This document shows positions 1 through 10,504 of a stretch of DNA of 64,000 nucleotides, one piece after another (the first letter of the stretch is position 1; each line of letters opens with the position of its first letter). The notes below the pieces were generated by a model. The model had not been told where the DNA came from. It ran no database searches and worked only from the letters and a program-made list of their open reading frames with translations. Source of the stretch: Kitagawia praeruptora (lineage: Eukaryota > Streptophyta > Magnoliopsida > Apiales > Apiaceae); contig CM075353.1 of the NCBI GenBank assembly GCA_037693485.1, positions 60,878,501 through 60,942,500 of the forward strand, given 5' to 3'. The translations under genes were made by a program, and so were the position numbers.

Positions 1-1950
1 AAGGGATGAGTCCCGTTGTCACGGTTACTATCCTAATGTCTCAAGGATCTGGACTATGTCGACTCTGTCTCTACATTGTAAGGAGTCAGATGTATTTGTT
101 GAAGTTTCTCGACTGTGTGATTCTTTGGAAAAACCGTTGGTGGGTTTTTTCCTTCGTGATTTTACGATCTCTCCAAGACAGTTTGTACTTGTTATCGGGG
201 AGTCTAACTTCATGGTGGCTGCTCGTAGAGGGATTTCTTTCTCTCCCTCTCTTGGGGAGAAGGGCCCCTTATCCCTAGGTGTTGATGCGGGTATGGTGTC
301 TGACAAAATGCTTCAACGAGTTTTCGTTGTTTTGACCATGAGGGTGAACTCTTTCCAGTTCGAAGAGGGGTTAATGGCCTTGGGTTTCGCTTTATTCTCA
401 GAGGGAAAACTAACTATGGATGATTTAGGTATTTTGTTGGAGATGCCTAAGTTACAGTGGATGACAATAGATTTGATTTTGGTTCGGGTTGAAGAGTTGG
501 TGAACTCTTATTCTCGAAGATGGAAGCAATTTGGGGATATGTTTTCCAAAACTGTCCTGTATGGGTTTGTTATCGCTCCTTATATTTCGAGATGTGTGGT
601 CCGCTTGAGTGCGGATATGTTTTCGTTACCTAGCTATATTTCTTTTGTTGAGTTCACGTATGTGGATTTTGAAGATGGTCGGGTTGTTGGAAGCGTTCAT
701 ATAGGTTTCCATCAGTTGCAACTGGTTTTTGAAGGACGGTCTCCATTTAGATGTAGGTTTATCTACAGTATCTTGAAAGGATTTCCCCAATGGGAGAGTC
801 CGGGAGGGTTTGATATCAATGGTGGGTTTGTTTTAAACCGATTTTTGGAACGGGGCACAGCTATGCTAGTCCTGGTTACAATGTTCGATCTAAAACTCCA
901 AAGAGTGAGTTTAGATGAGGTTTGCTTGTGGGGTGGTGTGCACAAAGGTCTGCAAAGGAGTTTATATGACTTTGCAGAATTTATGATGAGTAAAGTGAAC
1001 ATGAGTAAAGAAGAGGACCATACTACTATTGGTGGTATGGATTCTCGTCATGCTGAGATGCAGGTTGAGCTGGGCATTGGGTTTGTTCTTGGGCCTATTT
1101 GTTTGGTTATGATGAAAATCGAGAAAGGGTATTTGCATGAGAAGGACTCTGTTCTCTTTATGCTTAAATTGACTCGGAGGAGTATCTTAAAGGGGGATGT
1201 GCTCCCATTCGCAACAGGGGTGATGTCTTTAACAGTGTTGTTATGTCTAAACTTACTAAGCAGAGTGTGCCCTCGATTAAAATTGTTGGCAGAATTTTGG
1301 AGACTGGGTCTGTTTTCTACCAGGGTTGGACTATTGGGTCTGGTTTTGATGCTTGCCTCTTTAAGCATATATTAATGTTCGGGTTTTTTAATGAATTAAG
1401 GAACGGGATTATTGCCTGTTGTATGTACATCAAGGAAACCAAGGCAGGGAACACGGCCAAGTATGATGGATGTCATAGGGGCATATTTCATCAACTGGGG
1501 GCTGGTTCTCCTTCCAATAAAAAGTTAGCCGATAAGGTGCTTTTTTGGAGGCCAACTCTCATGTTGAGGAGGGAGGTATTTTTGGTTTCCTTGCTGATGC
1601 AGTGGATACATGTTGAGGGCAGTCGTGCTCTATTGGTTCAGGAGATAGTACAAGATTTAAAGACTAGTTGGTTTGTGGGAAGCTCCCAGGCGTTGGATGG
1701 AGAGAGCAGAATTTGCATTCTGCTTGGTGTCTACTGTGATTGCTGCAGTACTGCAATGCTATTCGGGATGTCCAGGGCATAGTGGTTAATTTTGTTTAGG
1801 TCCATGTTATGTTGTTGATTGCAAGTTTATCTAGCATTATTGATGTTTTTTCTTTGTGGTTCCGCTAGGTAGATGTGTTATTAATCGCGGGGTATGCCCC
1901 TAGAGATGTAACCTTTTGCCTGTGGTATAAATTTTAATTAGCAAAAAAAA
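1..1950 (+). mobile_element. Non-autonomous LINE-tailed retroposon A (5' end outside window)
   Basis: The 3' end is clear: a GGGGTATGCCCC hairpin at 1889-1900, then GGTATAAATTTTAATTAGC and an A-run ending at 1950. The same tail closes the LINEs and the other retroposons in this window. The tail subtype, with CGCTAGGTAGATG upstream of the hairpin and CCTGTGGTATAAA after it, matches elements FG, L and M rather than LINE C. The body is one long open frame with no APE or RT motifs. The 5' leader lies beyond the left edge, so neither full length nor target-site duplication can be given. Confidence 0.75.
2..1782 (+). pseudogene. Cargo ORF of retroposon A, one frameshift
   Basis: The frame is already open at base 2 and runs to a stop at 1373-1375; the first ATG in the window is at 56, so the true start is probably upstream. 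A second frame, 1243-1782, continues to just before the 3' tail, so I read one ORF with an indel between about 1243 and 1375. I recognise no domain. Counting from the ATG at 56, residues 83-88 are DKMLQR, also in the ORFs of G and M. Residues near 167-180 (VLYGFV...SRC) match ORF H. Residues near 195-213 (ISFVEFTYVDF...GRVVGS) match the start of ORF K. The protein is rich in V, F, L, M and S, as are its relatives. Function unknown. Confidence 0.5.
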
Positions 1951-2165
1951 GTGCGTATGCCCATCAAGAAACCTCTGCTCTCCCTCCTTTTCTTACAATT
2001 TCATGTGGATGCGGTTAAATGATCGCCATGCAAATTTTTCTGCTCATTTTTTTTAAAGCAATCTAAGCACTGAAATATAAGCCGCACCACAATCATAAAA
2101 ATTCGTTCCATCCGCTAAAAATTCCTGAAACACTTCATAAATTCATCAAGGCATCTTGTGGGAGT

Positions 2166-2204
<39 letters not shown>

Positions 2205-2215
2205 TTAGAGATAGA

Positions 2216-2259
<44 letters not shown>

Positions 2260-2293
2260 TCTATCTCTAATAATGATGATGATGATGATGATG

Positions 2294-2362
<69 letters not shown>

Positions 2363-2399
2363 TCTAGCCTAGAAACAAATCAATACAAATTTACTAAAT
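1951..2399. repeat. AT and trinucleotide microsatellites with a large hairpin
   Basis: This gene-free stretch contains a TA run (about 2165-2200), a second AT run (2223-2252), then GAT and AAT trinucleotide arrays to about 2362. A 22-base arm at 2201-2222 (starting ATTATTAGAGATAG) is exactly reverse-complemented at 2253-2274. The AT run forms the loop, so the block can fold into a long perfect stem. The first 200 bases after retroposon A show no coding signal. Confidence 0.85.
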
Positions 2400-2475
2400 T
2401 TACAAAAAAATTGGGTTGCCTCCCAACGAGCGCTTGTTGAACGTCATTAGCTCGACTTATTTACACATAAAGTAT

Positions 2476-3906
2476 TCAGTGAGGAGAAAAAGCAAATAGA
2501 TACACATATCTACGGATTTGTATTACAAGCATAATGTGCAAATATACCTTTGATTCATTAAAATTTACGAAAACTTTCATGAACCTCACATGCTCAAGAG
2601 ACGTAGAAACATTAAAGTAGCTAGAAAAGTCATCAGAATAATCATAAGTACGACTCATAAACTCTTCCCAAATTGGATCCCTATACTCCAAAACAAGATT
2701 TTCGATTTCATCAGTTTTTAATTCCTTCTCAATTATAATTGGACACTCGTCAATTTTTATCTCGTCTACCAATATATTAAGCTCAGGAATATTTTCTAAA
2801 TTTGGTATAATTTCAATTGCATCCAATTTATCATTAGCACGCATGGGACAATCATCAACTACACAAGTAGACTCATCAAACACAAAATTATCATCAATTG
2901 CTAAACAAGAATCATGGATCATTGGAAAATTGACACAAGGAGGAATTTCAAGACAACCGTTATGCATAGGGATGGGCATTTCACCCGCCCCGCTCGACCC
3001 CGATCCGATCCCCGCCCCGTTCGGGTCGGGGATTCGGGGAATTTTTCGGGTTCGGGGCGGGGAGCGGGGAATATTTTAATAAAAATTCGGGGATCGGGGC
3101 GGGGTCGGGGATTAGGGGATCCCCGCCCCGCCCCGATCTCCGATTTTATTTTAAAAAAAAATATATTTATATATGTATATAATTAAATTATTATAAATAA
3201 ATATATTTCTAGAGATTATTAGTGCTTAAAATTTGTAATTCATTTCATAGATTCAAAATTTTAATAGTAAATTTTAATTTAATTATATCTTTTTGTATAA
3301 ATAAATTTTATTTCAAAATATTTTTTAGAATAGGTTATTGAATTTAAAATATATATTATCTATTATAATTTAGCAAATTAATATTTTGAAATTTGTTAGA
3401 GAATGCATAAAATTTATTTTTTAATAAAAATAAAAATCCCCGATTCCCCGCGGGGATCCCCGTTCCCCGTTCGGGACGAGGATCGGGGAGCAAAATATTC
3501 CCCGTTCGGGGATCGGGGGGGGTTCGGGGAGCGGGTAGGGGCTCGGGGATCGGGGGTGGGGATCGCCCTCCCCGACCCCAAAGTGACCCGACGCCCATCC
3601 CTAGTTATGCATCACTAGTTGAACTTCCATAATAAAACTATTCCTTTTAGCATTCTCCTCGTACCAACCCATTGATTCTGGTTCACATGGACTATCATTC
3701 TTACTAGCAATCTCAAAAGTTGGGTCATCAAAGTGTTTAAAAAGTCCCAAAGAAAGTAAAGAAGGATTAGAATGAATTAAGCTCTCATCAACAGCATTGC
3801 AAATGTATGGATAAGGATCATGATATTGATTTTCAAAGGCACATGAAAAATCTGTACTAGGTGGGTATGGAGCATAATATGAGTTCTCGGAATGGAACGA
3901 ATTCAC
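2476..3906 (-). pseudogene. Gag-like frame of the minus-strand LTR element, split by a MITE
   Basis: Two minus-strand open frames, 3906-3604 and 2966-2476, lie on either side of the MITE. They fall into one frame if the MITE and one target duplication are ignored, so they were one ORF before the insertion. The first part is rich in Tyr, Pro, Asn and Ser (for example YYAPYPPSTDF) and the second is acidic with many Ile and Glu, as in the tails of some plant LTR-element gag genes. Upstream of 3906 the frame continues for about ten codons to an in-frame TAA. No zinc knuckle is seen. The assignment to gag rests on position after the primer site, not on a recognised domain. Confidence 0.45.
2967..3603. 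mobile_element. hAT-type MITE with GC-rich subterminal repeats
   Basis: The ends are inverted repeats TAGGGATGGGC and GCCCATCCCTA, flanked on both sides by the 8-bp duplication GTTATGCA (2959-2966 and 3604-3611). An 8-bp duplication and a TAGGGATGGGC terminus fit the hAT superfamily. The 637-bp element has two GC-rich ends full of CGGGGAT/ATCCCCG units, largely complementary to each other, around an AT-rich core, so it can fold back on itself. It encodes no transposase. It interrupts the gag-like frame exactly at its duplication. Confidence 0.88.
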
Positions 3907-4171
3907 CTGGTATGCATTAAAATCCTCATAAGAATTGAATTATTGGTGAGGACTGAAGTCTTGATATCGTTCTTGATCACCAAAGATATTCTGAGCGTTA
4001 TTCCAACCATAGTTGTTATCCATGTCGTCTCTCTACTTCAAAAACTTGCTCTAGGCTCCTCAAAGAAACCTGTTGACACACAAAAAAAAAAACAAAAGAA
4101 GGGGAAAAAAATATGTACAAAGATAAAATCCAAACTACAAGAAATAATTAACTCAAAAATCAATATTGTTG

Positions 4172-4190
4172 CCTTCCCCGGCAGGTCGCC
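4172..4190 (-). promoter_or_regulatory. Primer binding site, tRNA-Asp-like
   Basis: The minus strand reads TGGCGACCTGCCGGGGAAG just inside the LTR end. This resembles the TGGCGCCGTTGCCGGGGA primer site used by Athila-type and several other plant LTR elements, with a few mismatches. A 7-base spacer separates it from the LTR. Confidence 0.6.
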
Positions 4191-4197
4191 AATTTGT

Positions 4198-5465
4198 TGA
4201 TGTGTATTTTTAGAGTTTCGTTCACAGGGAAGGACTGATATCAATGTCAATCTCAAGTCGTTTGTTTCTTACAATTCAGAAGTGTGGAAAATAGTTTGTG
4301 GATGTGTTTGATTATCAACTAAGTTAATCTAATAAACAAATAAAAACTATATAATATGTATGAGAGAAAACAATCCAAGAATTAGGGTTCTTCAATTGGC
4401 TATCATGAATATCTAATTTGTGCCTCTTGTTTTGTTAAAAACAATCCTTCTAATGTTTATAAAATCCTCTCCCAAGGTAAATTATAGTGTCTACAATTAT
4501 CCCTTGAATGCCACTCACATGGTCATACAAAGTACAACTATAGACTATTAATAACCAAGGATTATCAGTTTCACAATTCGCATATCAATCTCCCGATCTA
4601 ATACTTAAATTGTGTCTATCATATCATGTACTAGAATTACAACTCCTCTCCCGATTCGTTATAATTCCTAGAGATGCAACTAAAATTTCGCGACTCTTCT
4701 AATTGTATAAAGCGCTCAATGACAGATTAACAATAACAAGAAAACACAATACAATCAAACAAACTCAATAAGCCAACGAATACTACCCAACTCTTGGATA
4801 AAGGAATTAGCTACTCATGATAAGATAAAAAAAATATGAATTTAAAACGCAAACCATGAGTTTAAAGAATTGAAATACGAAGAATACAACTTTAAAGGCT
4901 TCTCGAAATCAGGATGAATCCCTTCACTCCTTCTTCCAATCTCCCTCTCAAGGTGCTTCTCTCCCTTCTCTCTCCAAATTACGACTCTTCTATGTTATAA
5001 TATGATATAATGTTTTTACAATATATGTATAAACCTAATATAAAAGAGTTTTAATGCTTTCCAAGAAAAAACAAGTAATTTCCCAAAGTAAATTGAAATC
5101 TGAATGTAAAATTCGTAATCTGACTTCCAGACCTGTTTCTGGGCTGCTCCAGTTGTAAAAAGAGTATTGGACCACCTCTGCATTAAAGATAATTCCTTCC
5201 TCTTCGCGTGGGCTGTAAGATCGCCCAATTCTGATGTACAGAACTCAAGTTATGGCCCAAACAGTGATGTATGCACATGCAGCCCAATAAATCCGAATTT
5301 TATTGTGATTTAAGTCCAAATAAGCTCAATTCCTTCCAAGTTCGGGAATTCTTTATTTCCTGTCATAAAACATTAAACTCTAATTAATAATATCCAATTA
5401 TTTATAAAATACAATAAATATGAGAATAAAATCATATAAAATACATATAAATATATACTCTATCA
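4198..5465 (-). repeat. LTR of the minus-strand gag-only element
   Basis: The minus strand begins TGATAGAGTATA and ends ACACATCA, giving TG...CA ends, with a primer-site-like sequence immediately after. Length is about 1.27 kb. It is AT-rich with no coding frame. Assigned from its ends and its position beside the primer site, because no partner LTR is in the window. Confidence 0.6.
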
Positions 5466-6089
5466 ACGGATAAAATGCTTCAACCAATAATGTCAGGGAA
5501 TTAGAGGTTGATGGCGACTTGACATGCCTGACAGATCACATGGGTTGATAAACTTAAAAGGGGTATGGAAACCGGTATTGGAAACGAAGAAGAAAAAGAA
5601 ACATTCCTTGTTCTTGCAAACAATTCAGCTGGTAAATCTAGTGCATATCTGTCCAAGACAACCAGACAAAATTGTATCACGAGGGGACAAGGAGTGGCAG
5701 CAACCCTGTAGAATACTTTGACTTGCAAGATTCGTTTATTTTGTAGGGTTTGTAAACTTGAAGTATATATATACTTCAAGTGTAGCATAGCTAAGTTAGA
5801 GAAGAAAACACAGAGCTCAAAAGCACAAAACATTAGGTTTTCTTGTAATTACTTAGCCTTGTATCTGCAGCTGTGTACTCATTTACATAGATAAGTTTCT
5901 TCAATACAACCCTCAGGTGGAGTCGAGAGAAACCCCACCTGAAATTTTTAAGTGTGTTGTATGCCTGTTCATTTCTGTCTGTTTTACTTTGTAGTTTTCA
6001 ATTTGTTCATCTGCCTCCATTGAAGTTCATTTGTTGTTTTGTTTTAAATCGAAAAAAATTTACAAGATTGTATTCAACCCCCTTCTACA
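5466..6089 (+). repeat. 5' LTR (partial) of Copia-1
   Basis: The right end CTTCTACA at 6082-6089 is followed by a short spacer, interrupted by LTR-A1, and then by a tRNA-Met-type primer site at 18370. A palindromic TATA-rich motif, GAAGTATATATATACTTC (about 5759-5776), is a plausible TATA region upstream of the U5-like end. The left end is undefined because another element abuts it. No coding capacity. Confidence 0.55.
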
Positions 6090-6369
6090 ATCTTAAAGGG
6101 TGCTACTGTGACAGCCCCAAATCCGGGGTCAGGAATCCAGGCCGTCACGGACCAATTTCCATTTAATAACATTTTACTCTTGGCAGTTGAAATATAAATG
6201 CGTAATAAAACTCACACAATAGACCCCACACTAAATAATAATATTACACACCAGTCATATGCTCAAAGAACAACATCCACAATATTATAAGTTTATTACA
6301 ACCCAAAATCTTACTTAAGAACATTGTTGAATAATACTTCTACAGGAAGCATTTCAACAACCAAAGTTT

Positions 6370-7318
6370 TTTTTTTTTTTTTTTGCTAATTAAAATTTTA
6401 TACCAAAAGGAACAACTGATACAAATCTAGGGGCATACCCCGCGAAATCAACAACCGACAAACAAAGACAAAACATTACAATGTCATTAGACAGCCAACA
6501 TTAAACGAGAAATCTTAAAATAAACTAAACAGCCTGAGAATTTATGAAAGTCCCTGGTTCACACCCCAGGGTCCCCTGCCAAGGCTGCATCCTAAAATCT
6601 CCATCCATGTCATAAACTATGCATCTGCATGAATGCATACCATCATTACCAGCATCCGAGCCTACCCTGAATCCAGAATCCAGGCCTGAAATGTGCACAA
6701 TTAAAGTCACAACAGACCACCAGCCATTACAACAAATTACAATACTTCCAACCCGCAAGTTGGACCACACTAGCGCCCTATCCAGCCCTGTCACAATAAT
6801 GACATTATACCCTGCATTTAATCTATGCTGATTCCCATCAGTAACACCAATTAGACAAGAGGTCACAACAATCTCCTTTGCTTGAGAAAAAAATCTACAG
6901 ACCATTCTCACATCAAGCCAAGCAATAGGCAGACCATCAATCATCAACATTGGCACGGAACCAGCACGTTCCCTGTCAAACCCATTCGAGACAATGAAAT
7001 TGTACCCATTCGAAACACAAGCAGCGGGGACCTCATATCTGTACTCAAAGGAGTCAGAAACCCTTTCCTTTGCCATTGCACCATACTTCTCGAAGCACCG
7101 CATTCTACTCAGCAACCAGAATTCTGTTCGAATGCAAACTGAACAACTTCCAACCATTCGAGAATTTGCATCATTACTAGCGATTGCAAGAAGATCACCA
7201 CCACATTGGCTTAATAAAATTCCCTCAACCACAATTCTTCTTACAAGGTCTGCCACCAACCCTGAAATGATTTCATCATCCTCCGAATCCACATCATTGA
7301 CAGGACCCAAGACGTCCC
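6370..7318 (-). mobile_element. Retroposon B, 5'-truncated LINE-tailed element
   Basis: On the minus strand the 3' tail has a GGGG...CCCC hairpin at 6430-6441 and TTTTAATTAGC followed by poly-A (T-run 6370-6384). The duplication CCAAAGTTT flanks it at 6361-6369 and 7319-7327. The 949-bp insert lacks the ATGAGAGT leader, so it was truncated on insertion, as is usual for LINE products. The tail subtype (no CGCTAGGTAG block) is that of LINE C, D, H and I. It sits inside LTR-A1. Confidence 0.85.
6525..7318 (-). pseudogene. 3' part of a cargo ORF in retroposon B
   Basis: The frame is open from the truncation point to a stop at 6525-6527, about 264 codons, so this is the C-terminal part of a longer ORF; there is no genuine start codon. 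No known domain is recognised. Near the C-terminus the stretch ISGLDSGFRVGSDAG followed by a Cys-rich CRCIVYDM resembles VSSGLNAGFEGGDLL followed by CCCIFYM in the last frame of retroposon M. That suggests a common origin of the two cargo ORFs. Confidence 0.5.
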
Positions 7319-7545
7319 CCAAAGTTTATTACACACTTAATTTACATAAGTCTACCAATACCCACTCGTCTATCAACTACCTCAGGAATAGGCGCCAACA
7401 CTCTCTCAAAAGGTCGTCTTTCCCTTACCCTCTTGCGGGGTGTAGTGCGGAGTATCGACATTTGACCTAGCTGTTATATACATAAGTAGCAAGAGTGAGC
7501 TATATAGCTCAGCAAGATAAATTTTGTAAACCGGCATCAAAGAAA

Positions 7546-7585
<40 letters not shown>

Positions 7586-8713
7586 CGGAAGACCCATCAT
7601 AATCATTAAGAAAAGAATTAATTCTTATTTATTAAATACACCATCTATTTATCTTTATAAGAAAAGAAATATCGAACATTATAATATCAGTTGCTCTTCT
7701 AATATGATATAAAATCAGTTTCTCTTCTAACCTTAAAACTAATTCCATAATTTCATACCATTTTTTTCCTTTTTTAGTATGTCAATCTTTAACCATTATC
7801 AATTCTTTCTTTAAATACTTTGGGGATATCTGCTGTCGCCTGATACGTTAGGACGATGATTAGTCGCCTAATCGTACATGCTCTCTGTTTACTACTAGTA
7901 GAAGGAATGTCAATCATCCCTGGAAGAAGGCTCTATGCTACATCCCCCTTCGGCATCCGTTGGGCCGTAATAAAATATTGAGTGTTGGACTGTGCCGAAC
8001 ACAGCCTCTTACGCTTGCTGTTGCAATCCCCTTTTTTTGTCAAATCGTTATTCCATTTATAAAAGCACCATTCCACATTTTCCATTTTCCGTTTCCATTT
8101 CCATTCACATATATCATCACCTTTAAAATACGTACATCATAATACTTTGATTATAACTCAGATATCTCCTCCGTATTTAATAAAGTCAAATATGCTCTTA
8201 TATACACAAAATATTTCAACTATTTTAAAAGTATTAAATAATAACCAAATAATATTTATTAAATCACAAATGTTTAAAGATTATTTTTAACATAATATCA
8301 TGAATCATATAATCCTAGATAACAACTGATACCATTCTCTTTCATATCCCTTTAGATCATAGAGTATATTCACTCTTTCCATATTCATATCCATATCCAA
8401 TAATCTCAACAAACAGGGAATATATCCCTAACCATATCATCATATAAGATTCATATATTATCTACCAAAACCATTTTTTTCTTTAAACATAAACAGTTTA
8501 TTGAAAAATGAGAGTCCTAGAGAGAGAAGCTCCTCCTTCTTTCTAAAACCCCTAACCCTAGCCGCCATTTTCTAACCTTCAGATCTATTCTCTAAAACAC
8601 TTTCCCCATCATTTATTCCACATTCCCTTCATTTACTTCCACCTTCTCTTGTCTCCCAAACCTAAACACTATATTTCTTACTTCCCTTTTTTCTTTTTTC
8701 GGTCAGTTCTCCC

Positions 8714-10504
8714 ATGGTGAGTCAAGGTTCGAATTGTGACTCTGATTCTGGTTTGCCTGGCTATATGCAGGATATGGAGGATGATAAGTTTCAGGAAATG
8801 CTTGCAAGAAGAGAAGTGGAGGACTTCCCAGCTCTGGTAGTGCCTTCCACCTTACAGGGCGGTACCTCAGCTGAAAAGATCCGTGAGACACCCTCAGATG
8901 AGGAGGAAGCTTCATATGAGACTGCTAGAGATGCGATAGAGAGAGAAACGATACACATGGTAGCAAAGGGTGTGGCTGCGAACAATAAGTATGAGAGAGA
9001 GGATCTTATAAAGCTCCGTAACCAAATGATGGATATCCATAGCTTTCTTGCCAAGAAGGGTTTTTCGGTGAGTGAAGTTGAAAAAGAAATCTTGAAGGAT
9101 AAGGAGAGATTTAATGCAGGGTTAGTAAGCCCAGTGCGTTTCATTGAAGGTAGGGATGAGATGGGTCTTCCCATCTTCTCTAGCAAGGAAGTACCTAAGA
9201 ACACGGCTGCCAGTGAAAAGGGGGTGGGAGCTGTTAAAGGAATCCTAAAAAATGCCCCACCTGGGGGGCATGGAAAGGGGTGAAAGCTCGAAGAGTCAAC
9301 AGGAGACAGGCAAACAGGAACCTCCTTCAGCTAAAGTAAGCAAGGAGGAGAAGGATGAGAAAACTGAAATAGGGTCAAAAGGAGCAAAGTCCTGGTCTTT
9401 AGTTTTAAGAGCGGCCCCGGGCCCTATCAAGGAAGTGAAATTTGATTACGTGCCTCCAACTGAAGGATCAGATGTTGTATCCCCCCCAGAGGATGTCCTC
9501 AAGAAAGGTGCGGAAAAATTCAAATGTTGCATTTTGGGTAAATTTACTAAAGGGACTTTGCCGTTCAAGAGAGTTAAGGAGGTGGCTTTTTCAGCCTGGA
9601 GGAGAGGCCTCACCATGGTCTCTCAGCGTAATGAGTCTACCTATGTCTTTAGGTTCAACTCTTCCAATGAAAAGAATGCGGTTCTAAGCAAGGGTACGTG
9701 GTACTTTGATAAAAGGCCTCTGGTATTAACTGATTGGGGTTTCAACGAGCGATCAGAATCTGTTACCTCGATGCCATTATGGGTTAAACTAGCCAATCTT
9801 CCAGATTGTTACTGGACGCAAGAGGGACTGGGCCGTGTTGCTAGTGCCATTGGCAAGCCCCTAGGGGCAGACGCCCTTACATCTGAGTTAGAAATCCTTC
9901 CATTTGCAAAAATGTGCGTGCAGTATGAAGTGGGGGATCCATTACCACCAGCCCTCAAAGTGGTGGACCTGGATGGTTCCATAGTTGAGGTTAAAGTCAC
10001 ATATATTAATAAGCCAATGGTTTGCAGCCACTGTAAATCACTTGGCCACACCATTAGTGTTTGTCCGGTGGCTTCTAGAGAATGGGCGGCAGGGGGTTCA
10101 ACTAATACAAAAGGGCCTTCATCTGACAAAAATGACAAAGGAAAAGATAAAGTGGACGAAATTGGTAAGGTAAATGAAGGTCAACAAAAGGTGGTGGTGG
10201 AGCAGAAGGAAGGGGCGTTAGAGAAGGAAGCCAGTCACATGAGCAATACAGATGGGGACAAGCAAACCCCCAACCACCAGGTAGATGTTACAGAAGGGGA
10301 TGTAGACAAGGAGTGGACGGAGGTTCGTTCTAAAAGAAAGCCAGTGACATCGCCTAGTATTTCTCGGGAAGTCACCACTCTTCAGCCGTTTCAGAACATT
10401 GTAGTCGATGAGGTAGCAATGAAGCATGGCTCGAGAACTCCAAAGCCATACAAGAAAGTTAAAAGAGGGGGTAGGGGGGTCGTACCCCTTCCTCTAGGTC
10501 ATAA
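8714..10504 (+). pseudogene. LINE C ORF1: DUF4283 / zinc-knuckle RNA-binding protein
   Basis: Expected to bind LINE RNA in a ribonucleoprotein. Frame 8714-9283 encodes an acidic, charged N-terminus starting MVSQGSN; frame 9252 onward carries the rest, so a 1-nt indel in the G-run near 9261-9268 splits it. The second frame has a DUF4283-like domain (about residues 85-205 from 9252, including MPLWVKLANLP) and a CCHC knuckle CSHCKSLGHTISVC, then a low-complexity Lys/Glu region. LINE E has a stop after GGRGGRTPSSRS; here one G fewer in the run near 10475 fuses ORF1 to ORF2. Both lesions are in G homopolymers. The start was chosen because the ATG follows the conserved leader motif. Confidence 0.85.

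Larger units (their letters stand above)
2400..5465 (-). mobile_element. Gag-only Ty3-like LTR element remnant, minus strand
   Basis: Read on the minus strand this is an LTR (5465 to 4198), a primer binding site resembling the tRNA-Asp type (4190-4172), a non-coding leader, and a gag-like frame (3906 to 2476) split by a MITE. Downstream near 2413-2436 is TTGGGTTGCCTCCCAACGAG, a block I recall from Athila-type and related non-autonomous plant LTR elements, though I cannot check that here. No protease, integrase or RT is visible and no second LTR lies inside the window. It is either a non-autonomous (LARD-like) element or a 3'-truncated copy. The left end is approximate. Confidence 0.55.

Noticed and set aside
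2967..3603. A CpG-island promoter
   Set aside because: The GC-rich blocks are bounded exactly by TIRs and an 8-bp duplication, so they are a MITE.
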